From positions 70,560 to 134,559 of the forward strand of contig JADJAL010000013.1 of assembly GCA_016704305.1 (NCBI GenBank): a DNA stretch of 64,000 nt. The letters run 5' to 3'. A program made the translations under genes and the position numbers. This document shows positions 38,034 through 46,848 of the stretch, piece after piece. Under the pieces are notes generated by a model that had not been told where the DNA came from, ran no database searches, and saw only the letters and a list, made by a program, of their open reading frames with translations. Numbering within the stretch: position 1 is the stretch's first letter; every line of letters begins with the position of its first letter. Origin of the DNA: Haliea sp. (GTDB lineage Bacteria > Pseudomonadota > Gammaproteobacteria > Pseudomonadales > Halieaceae).

Positions 38034-39581
38034 ATGACAACAAAAAATACATTGGCTGCACTCTTCGATATAGCGGTAGATCTTGCCGCCAGTCTGTCAA
38101 CGGGGGAGCGTTTCGAGCGCTTACTGACCGCGACACGACGCGTTATTCCGTGTGGAGCTGCCGCAATTCTAAAGCTTGAGGACGGGTCGTTGCGCCCGTT
38201 GGCGGCGATGGGGTTAAAGCGCGAGGTAATGGGACGTCACTTTCAGATTGCAGGTCACCCGCGCTTTGCCCGCATTCTTGAAAATCCGGGCATCACGCGT
38301 TTTGATGTTGATAGTGAGTTGCCAGATCCCTATGACGGATTGCTGCAATCGGTAGAGGGCGAGTTACCTGTCCACGCATGTATGGGGGCGAGGTTAATTG
38401 TGCAGGAAAAAATCTGGGGCGCAATTACCTTTGATGACCTCCAGTCAAATGCTTTTGAGGGTATAGAGGATGACCTCGTCCAGGCTTTTTCTGCCTTTGC
38501 CGCTGCTGCAGCCTCTGCAGCCGATTACATTGCGGTGCTGGAGCGCAGCGCCAGCAGGGAGCACGAGTTAAATCGTAACCTGATCGACCAGATACTGTTG
38601 CATGCCAGCCACGATTTGGTGGGACAAAGTGACGTTTTGCAGGCCGTGCGGCAGGAAATCGACCTGGTGGCCGCTTCAGATCTTGCTGTACTGATTACCG
38701 GAGAGACCGGAGTGGGCAAGGAATTGGTTGCCCGCGCAGTGCACGCGCATTCCAAGCGTTCAACCCAGGCAATTGTGTATTTGAATTGCGCCACGTTACC
38801 GGAAAATCTCGCCGAAAGTGAACTGTTCGGTCACAAAAAAGGTGCCTTCACAGGTGCGACGAAAGATTATCGTGGCAAATTTGAACTCGCGGACAAAGGC
38901 ACGCTATTTCTCGATGAAATAGGAGAGTTGCCGCTAGGTCTGCAGGCAAAACTTCTGCGTGTGTTACAAAGTGGAGAAGTGCAGTCCATAGGATCGGAAG
39001 TAATATATCACGTCGATGTGCGAGTAATTGCTGCAACCAATCGCAATTTGAAAACCGAGGTTCTTGAAGGTCGGTTTCGCGCGGACCTATTTCATCGCTT
39101 GAGTGTATTTCCAATATTAGTGCCTCCCTTGCGCGAACGAGAAGGTGATGTTCCTCTTTTAGCTGGGCATTTTATTGAGGCGTTGTCGGTGCAGTTTGGA
39201 TTGAGAGGTGTAACCATTTCCACTGGTGCTTTGCAGGCATTGGAGCGCCACAATTGGCCAGGTAATGTACGCGAACTGGAACATGTCATCAGTCGTGCAT
39301 TGCTGCGTGTAGGGGCCCGAAAAGGCAAGAATCCCGCCAGTATTCAAACGAGTGACCTGGATCGTCTGGCATTCGAGTTGCCAGTTCGCGTATCGGGCTC
39401 CGGGCAAAATCCGGCAGCGTTGGAAGTCCTCACTCTTTCGCAGTTACTCGACAATTTCCAGGTTCAACTAATCGAAGAGCGCCTAAATCTGTTTGACAAA
39501 AACTGGGCGAAAACAGCGGCAAGCCTTGGGGTCAATCGCGGTAACTTGCACCGGTTGGCGAGGCGTCTAGGAATGAAATAA
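38034..39581 (+). CDS. norR: NorR, NO-responsive sigma54 activator
   Basis: 515 aa. An N-terminal GAF domain (about 20-170) carries the mononuclear-iron site known in E. coli NorR: equivalents Asp98 in PDPYDGL, Cys116 in VHACMG and Asp134/135 in ITFDD. The AAA+ domain has Walker A GETGVGKE (223-230), the sigma54-contacting GAFTGA (270-275) and LFLDEIGELP. A C-terminal Fis-type HTH ends the protein (KTAASLGVNRGNLHRLARRLG). It senses NO and activates the flanking sigma54-type promoters. It has no norVW beside it, so its regulon here differs from that of E. coli. Confidence 0.93.
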   Translation: MTTKNTLAALFDIAVDLAASLSTGERFERLLTATRRVIPCGAAAILKLEDGSLRPLAAMGLKREVMGRHFQIAGHPRFARILENPGITRFDVDSELPDPYDGLLQSVEGELPVHACMGARLIVQEKIWGAITFDDLQSNAFEGIEDDLVQAFSAFAAAAASAADYIAVLERSASREHELNRNLIDQILLHASHDLVGQSDVLQAVRQEIDLVAASDLAVLITGETGVGKELVARAVHAHSKRSTQAIVYLNCATLPENLAESELFGHKKGAFTGATKDYRGKFELADKGTLFLDEIGELPLGLQAKLLRVLQSGEVQSIGSEVIYHVDVRVIAATNRNLKTEVLEGRFRADLFHRLSVFPILVPPLREREGDVPLLAGHFIEALSVQFGLRGVTISTGALQALERHNWPGNVRELEHVISRALLRVGARKGKNPASIQTSDLDRLAFELPVRVSGSGQNPAALEVLTLSQLLDNFQVQLIEERLNLFDKNWAKTAASLGVNRGNLHRLARRLGMK

Positions 39582-39597
39582 CATCATGAATTTCTCA

Positions 39598-39608
39598 ATC
39601 AGAATGAC
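39598..39608 (+). promoter_or_regulatory. Candidate NorR-binding site
   Basis: ATCAGAATGAC matches 7 of 8 defined bases of GTCA-N3-TGAC, about 85 bases upstream of the plus-strand sigma54-type promoter, a usual enhancer distance. Assigned by eye. Confidence 0.4.
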
Positions 39609-39692
39609 ACCCTGAATCATTTTGATAGCAGTCTATTTGCTTCAACTGACCTCTGAATAAAAATAAGTTATTAAAATCAATCATTTATAAAT

Positions 39693-39708
39693 TGGCACAG
39701 TTCTCGCA
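39693..39708 (+). promoter_or_regulatory. Sigma54-type promoter upstream of the glycine-zipper protein and hmp
   Basis: TGGCACAGTTCTCGCA: GG-N10-GC spacing is exact, the -24 box is perfect and the -12 box has one mismatch from TTGCA. It lies 59 bases before the start codon at 39767. Confidence 0.75.
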
Positions 39709-39766
39709 TTGCTGAGAGCAGCATCGCTTATTCGTCCGCCGAACTAATTTCCAAGGAGTAAATGCA

Positions 39767-40141
39767 ATGTCCGTCAGGAGAATCGCAGTTCTTTTTTCAC
39801 TAATGTTGCTATCAGCCACTCCAATGCTGCGGGCAGCAGAGATAGTGGCTCACCGCCCCGACAATCTGAGCGGACAAATGCTTGGCGGTTGGGTCGCCGT
39901 GTTGCTCGGAGGCGCCGCAGGTGGACCAGTCGGCGCGATTGCTGGCGGGTTCGTAGGTGCATGGTTGGGAGGCGAGGTTCAGCAAGCCGCTGGCGCGAGT
40001 GGCGATGCTTACCTGATCAAGACTGATGATGGAGATGTGCAACGATTTCGATCACCAAAGCACCAGTTCGAGGTCGGGGAGGCCGTTGCCATCAAGGGCA
40101 TCCGTCCTGTGCCAATAGCTGATGACGTATCGGCAAATTAA
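39767..40141 (+). CDS. Exported glycine-zipper protein, probably NO-induced
   Basis: 124 aa with a cleavable signal peptide (VLFSLMLLSATPMLRAAE), a glycine-zipper segment (LLGGAAGGPVGAIAGGFVGAWLGG) that can insert in a membrane, and a small soluble beta-rich end (YLIKTDDGDVQRF). It has a good AAGGAG ribosome-binding site. Glycine-zipper proteins often sit in the outer membrane; the function is unknown. It is placed between the sigma54-type promoter and hmp. Confidence 0.65.
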   Translation: MSVRRIAVLFSLMLLSATPMLRAAEIVAHRPDNLSGQMLGGWVAVLLGGAAGGPVGAIAGGFVGAWLGGEVQQAAGASGDAYLIKTDDGDVQRFRSPKHQFEVGEAVAIKGIRPVPIADDVSAN

Positions 40142-40241
40142 GCGGCGGTCATTGTTTGAATCACTGGATGATTAACTACAATCGCGTATCGAGAAATTAA
40201 CTCCCCCCACATTCCTATAGATCGCACCAGGAGGTGCCAAC

Positions 40242-41420
40242 ATGCTTGACCAGGACACGATCAATATTATTAAAGCTACCGTGCCCGCAGTAAAAGCTCA
40301 TGCAGACGATATCACGGCTTGTTTTTATCCGCTGATGTTTAAACAGTATCCTGAGGTGATCCCCTATTTCAACCAAACCCACCAGAGTAAAGGCACTCAA
40401 CCAAAGGCTCTCGCCAACGCCGTGGTGGCTTACGCGAGTAACATCGATGAACTGGGAAATCTCAGTGAGGCTGTCAATAAAATCGTCCAAAAGCATTGTT
40501 CGCTGGGCATCCAACCTTCTCAATACGATATTGTAGGTGACTGCCTATTACAGGCGATTGCCCAGGTTTTGGGCGATGCTGCTACCGAAGAAATTATCGC
40601 TGCCTGGGCTAAAGCCTACGGACAACTGGCGGGAATATTAATCGGGGCTGAGGAGGCGGTGTACGCCGCAACTGAACAACGTGCAGGTGGCTGGCGCGGT
40701 GAACGATCATTCACGCTAATCAAGAAAGTAGCAGAAAGTTCGGTGATAACGTCCTTCTATCTGGAGCCAACCGAGGGCGGTGATGTCCCTGATTTTGAAG
40801 CAGGACAATTTGTAACTGTTGTACTGAACGTAAATGGAGTCAGTTTGCGCCGCAACTATAGTCTATCCGATGCACCGGGTACCGGATATTTCCGCATTAG
40901 TGTCAAACGTGAGCCTGAGGGCGCAGTATCAAACCACCTGCATGATCAATTGGCCGTTGGCGATACTATTGACCTCCTGCCCCCCTGTGGCGATTTTACA
41001 CTACGACGAAATGGTAAGCCGTTGGTACTCCTTACGGCTGGCGTGGGCATTACTCCGGCGATCAGTATGCTCAATGTGGAAGCACAATCAACGCGAGACA
41101 TCCGCTTTATTCACGCAGCAATCAATAGCGATATGCACGCCTTCAAGGCTCACGTGAATCAAGTGGCTGCTGCGAACAGCAAAATTACTTCTTTGTATAT
41201 TTATAGTGAGCCCGGTGTTGACTGTCAGCCAGATGCAGAGGGCTTTGTGACAGCAGACCTAATTGCAGCGCAGTTACCTGAAGACCGCGATGTGGAGTTT
41301 TACTTTCTGGGACCCAAGCCATTTATGGGGGCCGTATTCAAGATTGCTACGGAGCTGGGAGTACCAGAGGGTCAAATTCACTATGAGTTTTTTGGTCCTG
41401 ACGAAGGATTGGTAGCCTAG
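40242..41420 (+). CDS. hmp: Flavohaemoglobin, NO dioxygenase
   Basis: 392 aa. The globin domain has Tyr29 (B10), Gln53 (E7) and proximal His85 in QKHCSLGI, at the same numbers as E. coli Hmp. A FAD-binding domain has RRNYSLSDAPG, and the NAD(P)H domain has LLTAGVGITPAISML and ends in HYEFFGPDE. It oxidises NO to nitrate using O2 and NAD(P)H. AGGAGG lies before the ATG. 100 bases after the glycine-zipper gene, so the two may share the sigma54-type promoter. Confidence 0.96.
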   Translation: MLDQDTINIIKATVPAVKAHADDITACFYPLMFKQYPEVIPYFNQTHQSKGTQPKALANAVVAYASNIDELGNLSEAVNKIVQKHCSLGIQPSQYDIVGDCLLQAIAQVLGDAATEEIIAAWAKAYGQLAGILIGAEEAVYAATEQRAGGWRGERSFTLIKKVAESSVITSFYLEPTEGGDVPDFEAGQFVTVVLNVNGVSLRRNYSLSDAPGTGYFRISVKREPEGAVSNHLHDQLAVGDTIDLLPPCGDFTLRRNGKPLVLLTAGVGITPAISMLNVEAQSTRDIRFIHAAINSDMHAFKAHVNQVAAANSKITSLYIYSEPGVDCQPDAEGFVTADLIAAQLPEDRDVEFYFLGPKPFMGAVFKIATELGVPEGQIHYEFFGPDEGLVA

Positions 41421-41485
41421 TTCTGTTGCTGAGCACTTGACGTAGTTCAAGGTATTGCGGCCTGTATTCATTTGTAGTAGTTCAG

Positions 41486-41608
41486 GGGGCTGGGGGCGGG
41501 GGGGGGGGGGGGGGGGGGGGAGCGGGGGGGCGCAGGCGGGGGCCGGGGGGGGCGCATACCCCGGGCCCGGGGGGGGGGGGGCGGGGCGGGGGGGGGGCGG
41601 GGGGGGGG
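41486..41608 (+). repeat. Poly-G low-complexity tract inside the IS
   Basis: About 120 bases that are almost only G, with scattered single A, C and T. It lies where the transposase N-terminal HTH should be. No coding sense; most likely an unread or mis-assembled stretch. Confidence 0.85.
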
Positions 41609-42300
41609 TGTCTGGCTGCGGCACGCGCTGGAAAACTTCAAGAACCGCCTGAAGGCACTGGAGACCAAGGTCGCCAAAGACGGCATTATCCTGACCGAAG
41701 CCCAGGTTCAGGCGCTGGAAAGAAAGAAACTGGACGATGAAGCCTGTGGTGAGATTGAAACCGTCCATCCTGGCTACTTGGGTTCCCAGGATACATTTTA
41801 TGTGGGAACCCTGAAGGGCGTTGGCCGGATTTATCAGCAAACCTATGTGGATACTTACTGCAAGGTGGCGCAGTGCAAGCTGTACACCACCAAGACGCCT
41901 ATTACGGCAGCCGATCTACTGAATGACCGGGTACTGCCCTTCTATGAGCAACACTCGCTGCCGGTGCTGCGTGTTCTGACGGATCGGGGAACGGAGTACT
42001 GCGGCAACCTCGAGGGCATGACTATCAGCTCTATCTGGCCGTGAACGAGATCGAGCATACCAGGACCCGGGTGAAGTCACCCCAGACCAACGGCATCTGT
42101 GAACGTTTCCACAAGACCGTTTTACAGGAGTTCTACCAGGTGACATTCCGGAAGAAAATCTACGCGTCCATAGCGGAATTGCAGACCGATCTGGACAGCT
42201 GGTTGGATTACTACAACAATGAACGAACCCATCAGGGCAAAATGTGCTGCGGCAGGACGATGGATACTGCTCGATGGAAAAGGATCTGGAAAGAACTAAC
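41609..42300 (+). pseudogene. DDE (rve) transposase, broken
   Basis: The catalytic region is recognisable: VDTYCKVAQCKLY, then LRVLTDRGTEYCG (second Asp), then HTRTRVKSPQTNGICERFHKT (Glu) and the LDYYNNERTHQGK end. The HTH N-terminus is lost in the G tract. One frameshift lies near 42018 (Glu-Gly-His-Asp expected) and another near 42260. Integrase-core transposase of the IS481/IS3 type. Confidence 0.85.
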
Positions 42301-42429
42301 GGTAAATGCCGACGTCAAACCGGTAACTGTCAGATCAAGTCTGAACTACTACAATTCATTCATTACGGTGCTCCCGGTAAACTATATCCACTAACACCCG
42401 ACGAACCTGACGTACTCGACGCGCCGGCC

Positions 42430-42924
42430 TAGGCCTTATACGGATTGCTCTTGCGTCGGGCACGTCGAGTTAAATCGTGATCCTGCCAGGCGTTATAGCC
42501 GCTTCTGGACACACCATACAATTCACACATCCGCTTCACTGGGTAGGCTTCTATGTAGTGGTGGATGAACGCGAAGTTGTCTGCTTTCGAGCTGAAGTGA
42601 ACTCGATGGCCTTTTTTAAAAGGTCATGCTCCACCTTCAGGCGTTCGTATTCCTACTTGATACGGCGCAGTTCCTTCAGTTCATAGGCTACCGCTCTATC
42701 GACATCGGCCCCTTTGCCCATGATCTTGCCCTCGCGCATTTCCTTACGCCAACGAGACAACATGAACGGATGGATGTAAAGTGATTCTGCTACATCCTGT
42801 ATCTCAACGCCTGGTAGCTGGCTGAGCCGCACAGCTATAGCCTTAAAATGATCGCTATATTTGTAGGTTATTCTGGGTCCAGGTTTTGGCATCACAGATC
42901 TCCTGATTGGTTAGATCAGGGTGT
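42430..42924 (-). pseudogene. IS3-family element remnant (orfA and start of orfB)
   Basis: orfA at 42653-42895 (80 codons) reads PKPGPRITYKYSDHFKAIAV with an HTH and then a leucine-zipper-like ELKELRRIK. Beyond an in-frame stop, the sequence continues as orfB-like YERLKVEHDLLKKAIEF and then, in another frame, KRMCELYGVSRSGYNAW, and ends at about 42430. The rest of orfB is missing. The end near 42924 (TGGACACCCTGAT on the minus strand) looks like the IS terminus and lies 24 bases from the copD-like start. Confidence 0.8.
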
Positions 42925-42948
42925 CCACTGAACCGAAGGAACTCCGGC

Positions 42949-43391
42949 ATGTACGGGATCTTGTTGTTATTACACATTCTCGCAGCCACAATTTGGACGG
43001 GCGGGCATATTGTTTTATCCGTGGTTGTTCTACCGAGAGTACTCAGAGAACGCTCCCCAGAACAGTTGCTGAACTTCGAGTCGGTATACGAAAAAATCGG
43101 AATGCCCGCTTTAATCGTACAAGTTGTAACAGGGTTCATTCTGGCTTACCGTCTGCTACCAGATGTAGGTCAATGGTTAAGTCTGACCAACCCTATTTCT
43201 CAAGTAATAGCGATAAAGCTTGGCCTTCTTATACTGACGGTAGGTTTTGCCATCGACGCACGGCTTCGAGTTATCCCGAAATTGTCGGAAAAAAATCTTT
43301 CGGTAATGGCGTGGCATATTGTGCCGGTTACATTTTTTTCTGTTTTTTTGTCGTCGCAGGCGTCTCCTTCCGCACAGGATGGTTGAATTGA
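42949..43391 (+). CDS. CopD-like four-helix membrane protein, copy 1, one frameshift
   Basis: About 147 codons from the ATG at 42949. Four hydrophobic helices; LLLLHILAATIWTGGHIVLSVVVLP and VIAIKLGLLILTVGFAIDARLRV match the CopD superfamily, with two His that could bind haem or copper. The final helix is broken at the T run 43343-43349 (one T short); the restored end reads FFVVAGVSFRTG. A paralogue is at 59799-60245. Function unknown. Confidence 0.7.
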
Positions 43392-43710
43392 TTATTGTCA
43401 CATGAGGATTGGATTGAGTTCAAGTTCTCTGTCAGATTCCAATTGCACGCTTCGCCCTGTCCTTACAAGTCTAATCAATTAGGCAAAATGGTTAATTTCA
43501 AGGTCGGAGGGCAACATCAGACTCGATGCAGCAAATCTGATGCATAACCCTGTTGTGCGACGAGTATCGATAGATATCCAGTGAGCATCGCATGGAAAGT
43601 GGCTACCCAACTTTTCACCAACTTTGAGATCACGAGAGTGGACTCGCCCCCACTGCGGCGACACATTCTATGCATAGCACAATACATGTTGCGGCAGGAG
43701 TACTTTGCAG
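43392..43710. other. No gene seen
   Basis: About 320 bases between the CopD-like gene and the next small gene. A minus-strand open frame of 61 codons (43479-43664) has no recognisable features. Confidence 0.4.
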
Positions 43711-44063
43711 ATGACTAGTTCAAGCTCAAACACTGAGGATTCAGCATTCCGACAATACCAGAAAGCTCTATCGGCATGGGACAATGAGGGCGGCGCACGC
43801 TTAGACGAAGTACACGCTAAGATCGCGGATTTGACGAACGCCGAACTCGTGCACCTTCGGATTCGTGTAATCGCGCTGGAGAACCTGATCATAACACTGC
43901 TCGCCGAAGGGCCCGATCGACAGCTCGAGGTCGCACGTGAAATGGCGACCTATATCTCCCCGCGAGCAGGTTTCACCCGACACCCGCTCACCATCCAAGC
44001 AGCAAAAAAATGACCGATATGGTCAAGCGCGCAGAACATTTTCGAACAGTGCAATCAGAATGA
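43711..44063 (+). CDS. Unknown small protein, paralogue A, one frameshift
   Basis: About 117 codons from the ATG at 43711, AGGAG ten bases upstream. Charged and mainly helical, with the core ELVHLRIRVIALENLIITLLAEG, then EMATYISPRAG and a basic C-terminal helix. As written it stops after a run of seven A (at about 44003-44009); with one more A it continues as KKMTDMVKRAEHFRTVQSE, matching the second copy at 46391. No signal peptide. The family is not recognised. Confidence 0.6.
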
Positions 44064-44129
44064 GTGTGACATCTCCTCATTAATGCACATCGGTTTTCGA
44101 CTAGCACACTCTACCAGCCGGTTCCCGAA

Positions 44130-44449
44130 CTCTAGCACCCATAAACGAAGTGCGTTGGCAATGGCGCTGTCTCAGGACAACGACATTGCTGCCGCGACAA
44201 TGATCTGAGAGTGCGGAATACTGCTAACGGATACAGAACGCCCGTCGCGATGGGTACGCTAGCTGCGTTGAAGACAAAGACAAAAAGTGGATTCCGCCGG
44301 ATATTACGAGTGGTCGACAGCGCTTGCCTACGCACCTCTACGGTATCCATCAGGTCACCCGACAACAAAGTAGTGCCGGAATTTTCGATTACCGTAGTCA
44401 CACCGACATCCGCCATCGCCACAGATGGACACCACCTCGGGCCAGACAT
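44130..44449 (-). pseudogene. Remnant of a copper P1B-type ATPase C-terminus
   Basis: The minus strand encodes ADVGV, then ENSGTTLLSGDLMDTVEVRR and RRNPLFVFVFNAASVPIATGVLYP, the last two helices of CopA/CtpA-type ATPases. After a frameshift, IIVAAAMSLS and NALR complete the usual end. Everything upstream, including the DKTG phosphorylation site, is missing. A dead fragment. Confidence 0.75.
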
Positions 44450-44540
44450 TGTCGCCGCACATCCATCGCATTGACCACCTTGACCGTGATAGCGTGCTAT
44501 CGTGCCAACAGGTGGCTGGGATTGGTCATAACGACTCGCC

Positions 44541-45308
44541 TCATGCGCCCTCTTGCAGAAGCCGGCGCCGGATATCGCTGATCGCCTTCATCGGGTTGAG
44601 CCCTTTGGGGCAGACCGTGGTGCAGTTCTGGATATCGCGACAGCGAAACACGCTGAACTGGTCATCCAGGGCGGTCAGCCGTTCGGCTGTGGCGGTGTCA
44701 CGGCTGTCAATCAGAAAGCGCTGCGCCTGCAGCAGGACCGCCGGACCCAGGTACTTGTCCGGATTCCACCACCAGGACGGACACCCCGATGTGCAGCAAC
44801 CGCACAGGATGCACTCGTAGAGCCCGTCGAGGCGTGCGCGCTCCTCGGGAGATTGCAGCCGCTCCGTACTCGGCAGCGGCTCATCGTTGATAAGCCAGGG
44901 TTTGATGTGACGGTACTGGTCGAAGAAGTGCGTTTGATCCACCACCAGATCCCGAATCACCGGCATGCCGGTCAGCGGACGAATCACCAGCCGATCAGCG
45001 GCTTTTTTGCCAACCAGTGGCGACCCGCTGCCGTAATTACTTTTTTGGGCAACCCAGATGCCAGCCAGCACGTCAGAAACCGGTGCGACACAAGCCAACG
45101 CGTTCTGGCCATTGATGTTCATGCCATCCGAGCCGCAGACACCTTCACGACAGGAGCGGCGGTAGGTGATGCCGGGGTCACGCTCCTTCAGGTGCTCCAG
45201 AACATCCAGCACCATGCGCTGTCGGAAACTATCCTCCACCTCGTACGTTTCCATCCGTGGCTCTGTATCCACATCAGGGTTGTAGCGGTAGACCTGTACC
45301 TGAATCAT
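44541..45308 (-). CDS. sdhB: Orphan succinate dehydrogenase iron-sulfur subunit (SdhB-like)
   Basis: 255 aa, starting at ATG with AAAGG upstream. The [2Fe-2S] motif SCREGVCGSDGMNINGQNALAC and the ferredoxin-like Cys sets CILCGCCTSGCPSWWW, RDIQNCTTVCPKG are intact, so electron transfer from a flavoprotein is plausible. Between the two domains there are about 15 extra residues (VLAGIWVAQKSNYGSGSPLV) compared with E. coli SdhB. No sdhC, sdhD or sdhA is near. It may be a replacement subunit for the host complex during nitrosative stress, but that is inference. Confidence 0.88.
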   Translation of the reverse strand: MIQVQVYRYNPDVDTEPRMETYEVEDSFRQRMVLDVLEHLKERDPGITYRRSCREGVCGSDGMNINGQNALACVAPVSDVLAGIWVAQKSNYGSGSPLVGKKAADRLVIRPLTGMPVIRDLVVDQTHFFDQYRHIKPWLINDEPLPSTERLQSPEERARLDGLYECILCGCCTSGCPSWWWNPDKYLGPAVLLQAQRFLIDSRDTATAERLTALDDQFSVFRCRDIQNCTTVCPKGLNPMKAISDIRRRLLQEGA

Positions 45309-45444
45309 AGGCGCGCACCTTTTATCGACTGCAATGCTAAATGTGTTAACACGGATAGTGAAAGTTAGACAGGCTACATAATAAGGGTCACATTTTGCCT
45401 GGTAGAGTGACCGGTGATCTTAGCGGTTGCGCGTGGTGCATCGG

Positions 45445-46065
45445 TTACTGAACTACGTCAACCACAGCCTCCACATGCTTATGGCTGGCGCCTGATGAGA
45501 CGAGGTGATCCAACGCCACGACAAAATGTGTGAACTCGACATATGCCTGCACATATTCCCGACCCTGCTCGACAGACTGCTCAGCCAACTGGCGTTTAGC
45601 ATAGGCGTCTGAGAATCGCTTCTGCATCCCCTCTCGCACTGCCGCTGCGGTATTGTCGGCAAGCTGATCACCTTTACCGTCTGCCAGCGCGTGGTCAGCG
45701 GCGGCAATTATGGGATCAACGCTCCCGGTCGGCTTTAGCCCGGTGAATCCTTCACCCTCCGTGGCGCGGTGTATTCTTACAAGCGTCTCAAAAAAATAAT
45801 TGTCGGCAACGCTTTTGGCGGCATCACTTTCACCGCGAACTGCCAGCGTCATTTCAAACGCTTCGCGGACTGCCGCTTCGTCGTCTTCACCTATCCATTT
45901 TAAAACTGGGTCAATCTTCTGGGTGGCGAGGGCTGCTTGCGCGTCTTTGACGACAGGGCCGCTCATGCTGTCGCAATGCGCAGCGGCAGGATTGCACATA
46001 AATGCCACCATCAAAAGTGAAGACACAATGGCGATTGCTCGACTGCTAAACGGGTGGGTGTTCAT
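45445..46065 (-). CDS. DUF6448-like secreted protein
   Basis: 206 aa with signal peptide (AIVSSLLMVAFMCNPAAA) and a mature N-terminus HCDSMSGPVVKDAQAAL. The body, with FETLVRIHRATEGEGFTGLKP, is helical and resembles the DUF6448 family. Ribosome-binding site AGGAG before the ATG. The His/Cys start and helical bundle could bind metal or haem; the function is unknown. Confidence 0.7.
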   Translation of the reverse strand: MNTHPFSSRAIAIVSSLLMVAFMCNPAAAHCDSMSGPVVKDAQAALATQKIDPVLKWIGEDDEAAVREAFEMTLAVRGESDAAKSVADNYFFETLVRIHRATEGEGFTGLKPTGSVDPIIAAADHALADGKGDQLADNTAAAVREGMQKRFSDAYAKRQLAEQSVEQGREYVQAYVEFTHFVVALDHLVSSGASHKHVEAVVDVVQ

Positions 46066-46390
46066 ATAGATCTCCTGAAAGTGCGTGGCCGAGAACTATC
46101 CTTGACGCAGTAAGCCTGGATCCGGAGTGCTTTCGACATTGTTGACATCGTTCGATGAGGTCAGTCTGTTGATAGAGCTGATCAAGGTCTGTGCGTTCGC
46201 GAACATAGGCGCAAGCTGCAACCCTACCGGTTCCGACCGCCTGGTACCGCAAGATCTCGTCCAAGTGCTATTTGGACCTTGGCTGCCCAAGTATTGAGGC
46301 AACAAGAAACTGAAGAAGCTGGACACACCTGCACTGCAAAGCTACATTCGATATTCACGACATGCCTATCATGGCAGGAGTATCTAGCAG
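46066..46390. other. No gene seen
   Basis: About 325 bases with overlapping minus-strand open frames of 70-84 codons; none looks like a known protein. Confidence 0.4.
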
Positions 46391-46740
46391 ATGGCTGATT
46401 CAAAATCGAACACTGGGGATGCCGCTTTCCTGCAGCGCCAGAAGGCGCTATCGACTTGGGACAACGAGGGCGGTGCACCTCCCGACGAAGCCCCTACTGA
46501 CATCCCGGAGTTGACTAACACTGAATTAGTGCACCTTCGGGTTCGTGTTATTGCGCTGGAGAACCTGATCATAACGCTGCTCGCCGAAGGATCCGATCGA
46601 CAACTGGAGGTTGCCGGGAAATGGCGACCTATATCTTGCCGCGAGCAGGCTTCATCCAACACCCGCTCACCATCAAAGCGGCTAGACAGATGAACGATAT
46701 GGTCAGTCGCGCAGAACATTTTCGGACGGTGCAATCGTGA
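46391..46740 (+). CDS. Unknown small protein, paralogue B, one frameshift
   Basis: Paralogue of the gene at 43711: the same AGGAG-N10-ATG start and very similar ELVHLRVRVIALENLIITLLAEG core. The frame breaks at about 46614-46618 (one base missing in GCCGGG); restored, it continues EMATYILPRAGF and HPLTIKAARQMNDMV to the TGA at 46738. The two copies are broken at different places. Confidence 0.6.
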
Positions 46741-46848
46741 TGAGGGTGACGTCTCCCTAAGGTACACAAGCCCGAACTCCATTGTTGATGGTTAGGCGTG
46801 GATGCGACCGGCACGAATTATCCGCGCAATAGCCACGAGAAGAACGGA

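Larger units (their letters stand above)
41473..42353 (+). mobile_element. Insertion sequence (IS481-like) with TSD, internally damaged
   Basis: Perfect 13-bp terminal inverted repeats TGTAGTAGTTCAG (41473-41485) and CTGAACTACTACA (42341-42353), flanked by a 7-bp target duplication ATTCATT at 41466-41472 and 42354-42360. 881 bp as written, shorter than expected because the transposase N-terminus is replaced by a G tract. It inserted just after hmp. Confidence 0.85.

Noticed and set aside
41455..41652. Gly-rich or Pro-rich proteins from the poly-G tract
   Set aside because: Frames exist only because the tract has no stop codons; it interrupts a transposase.
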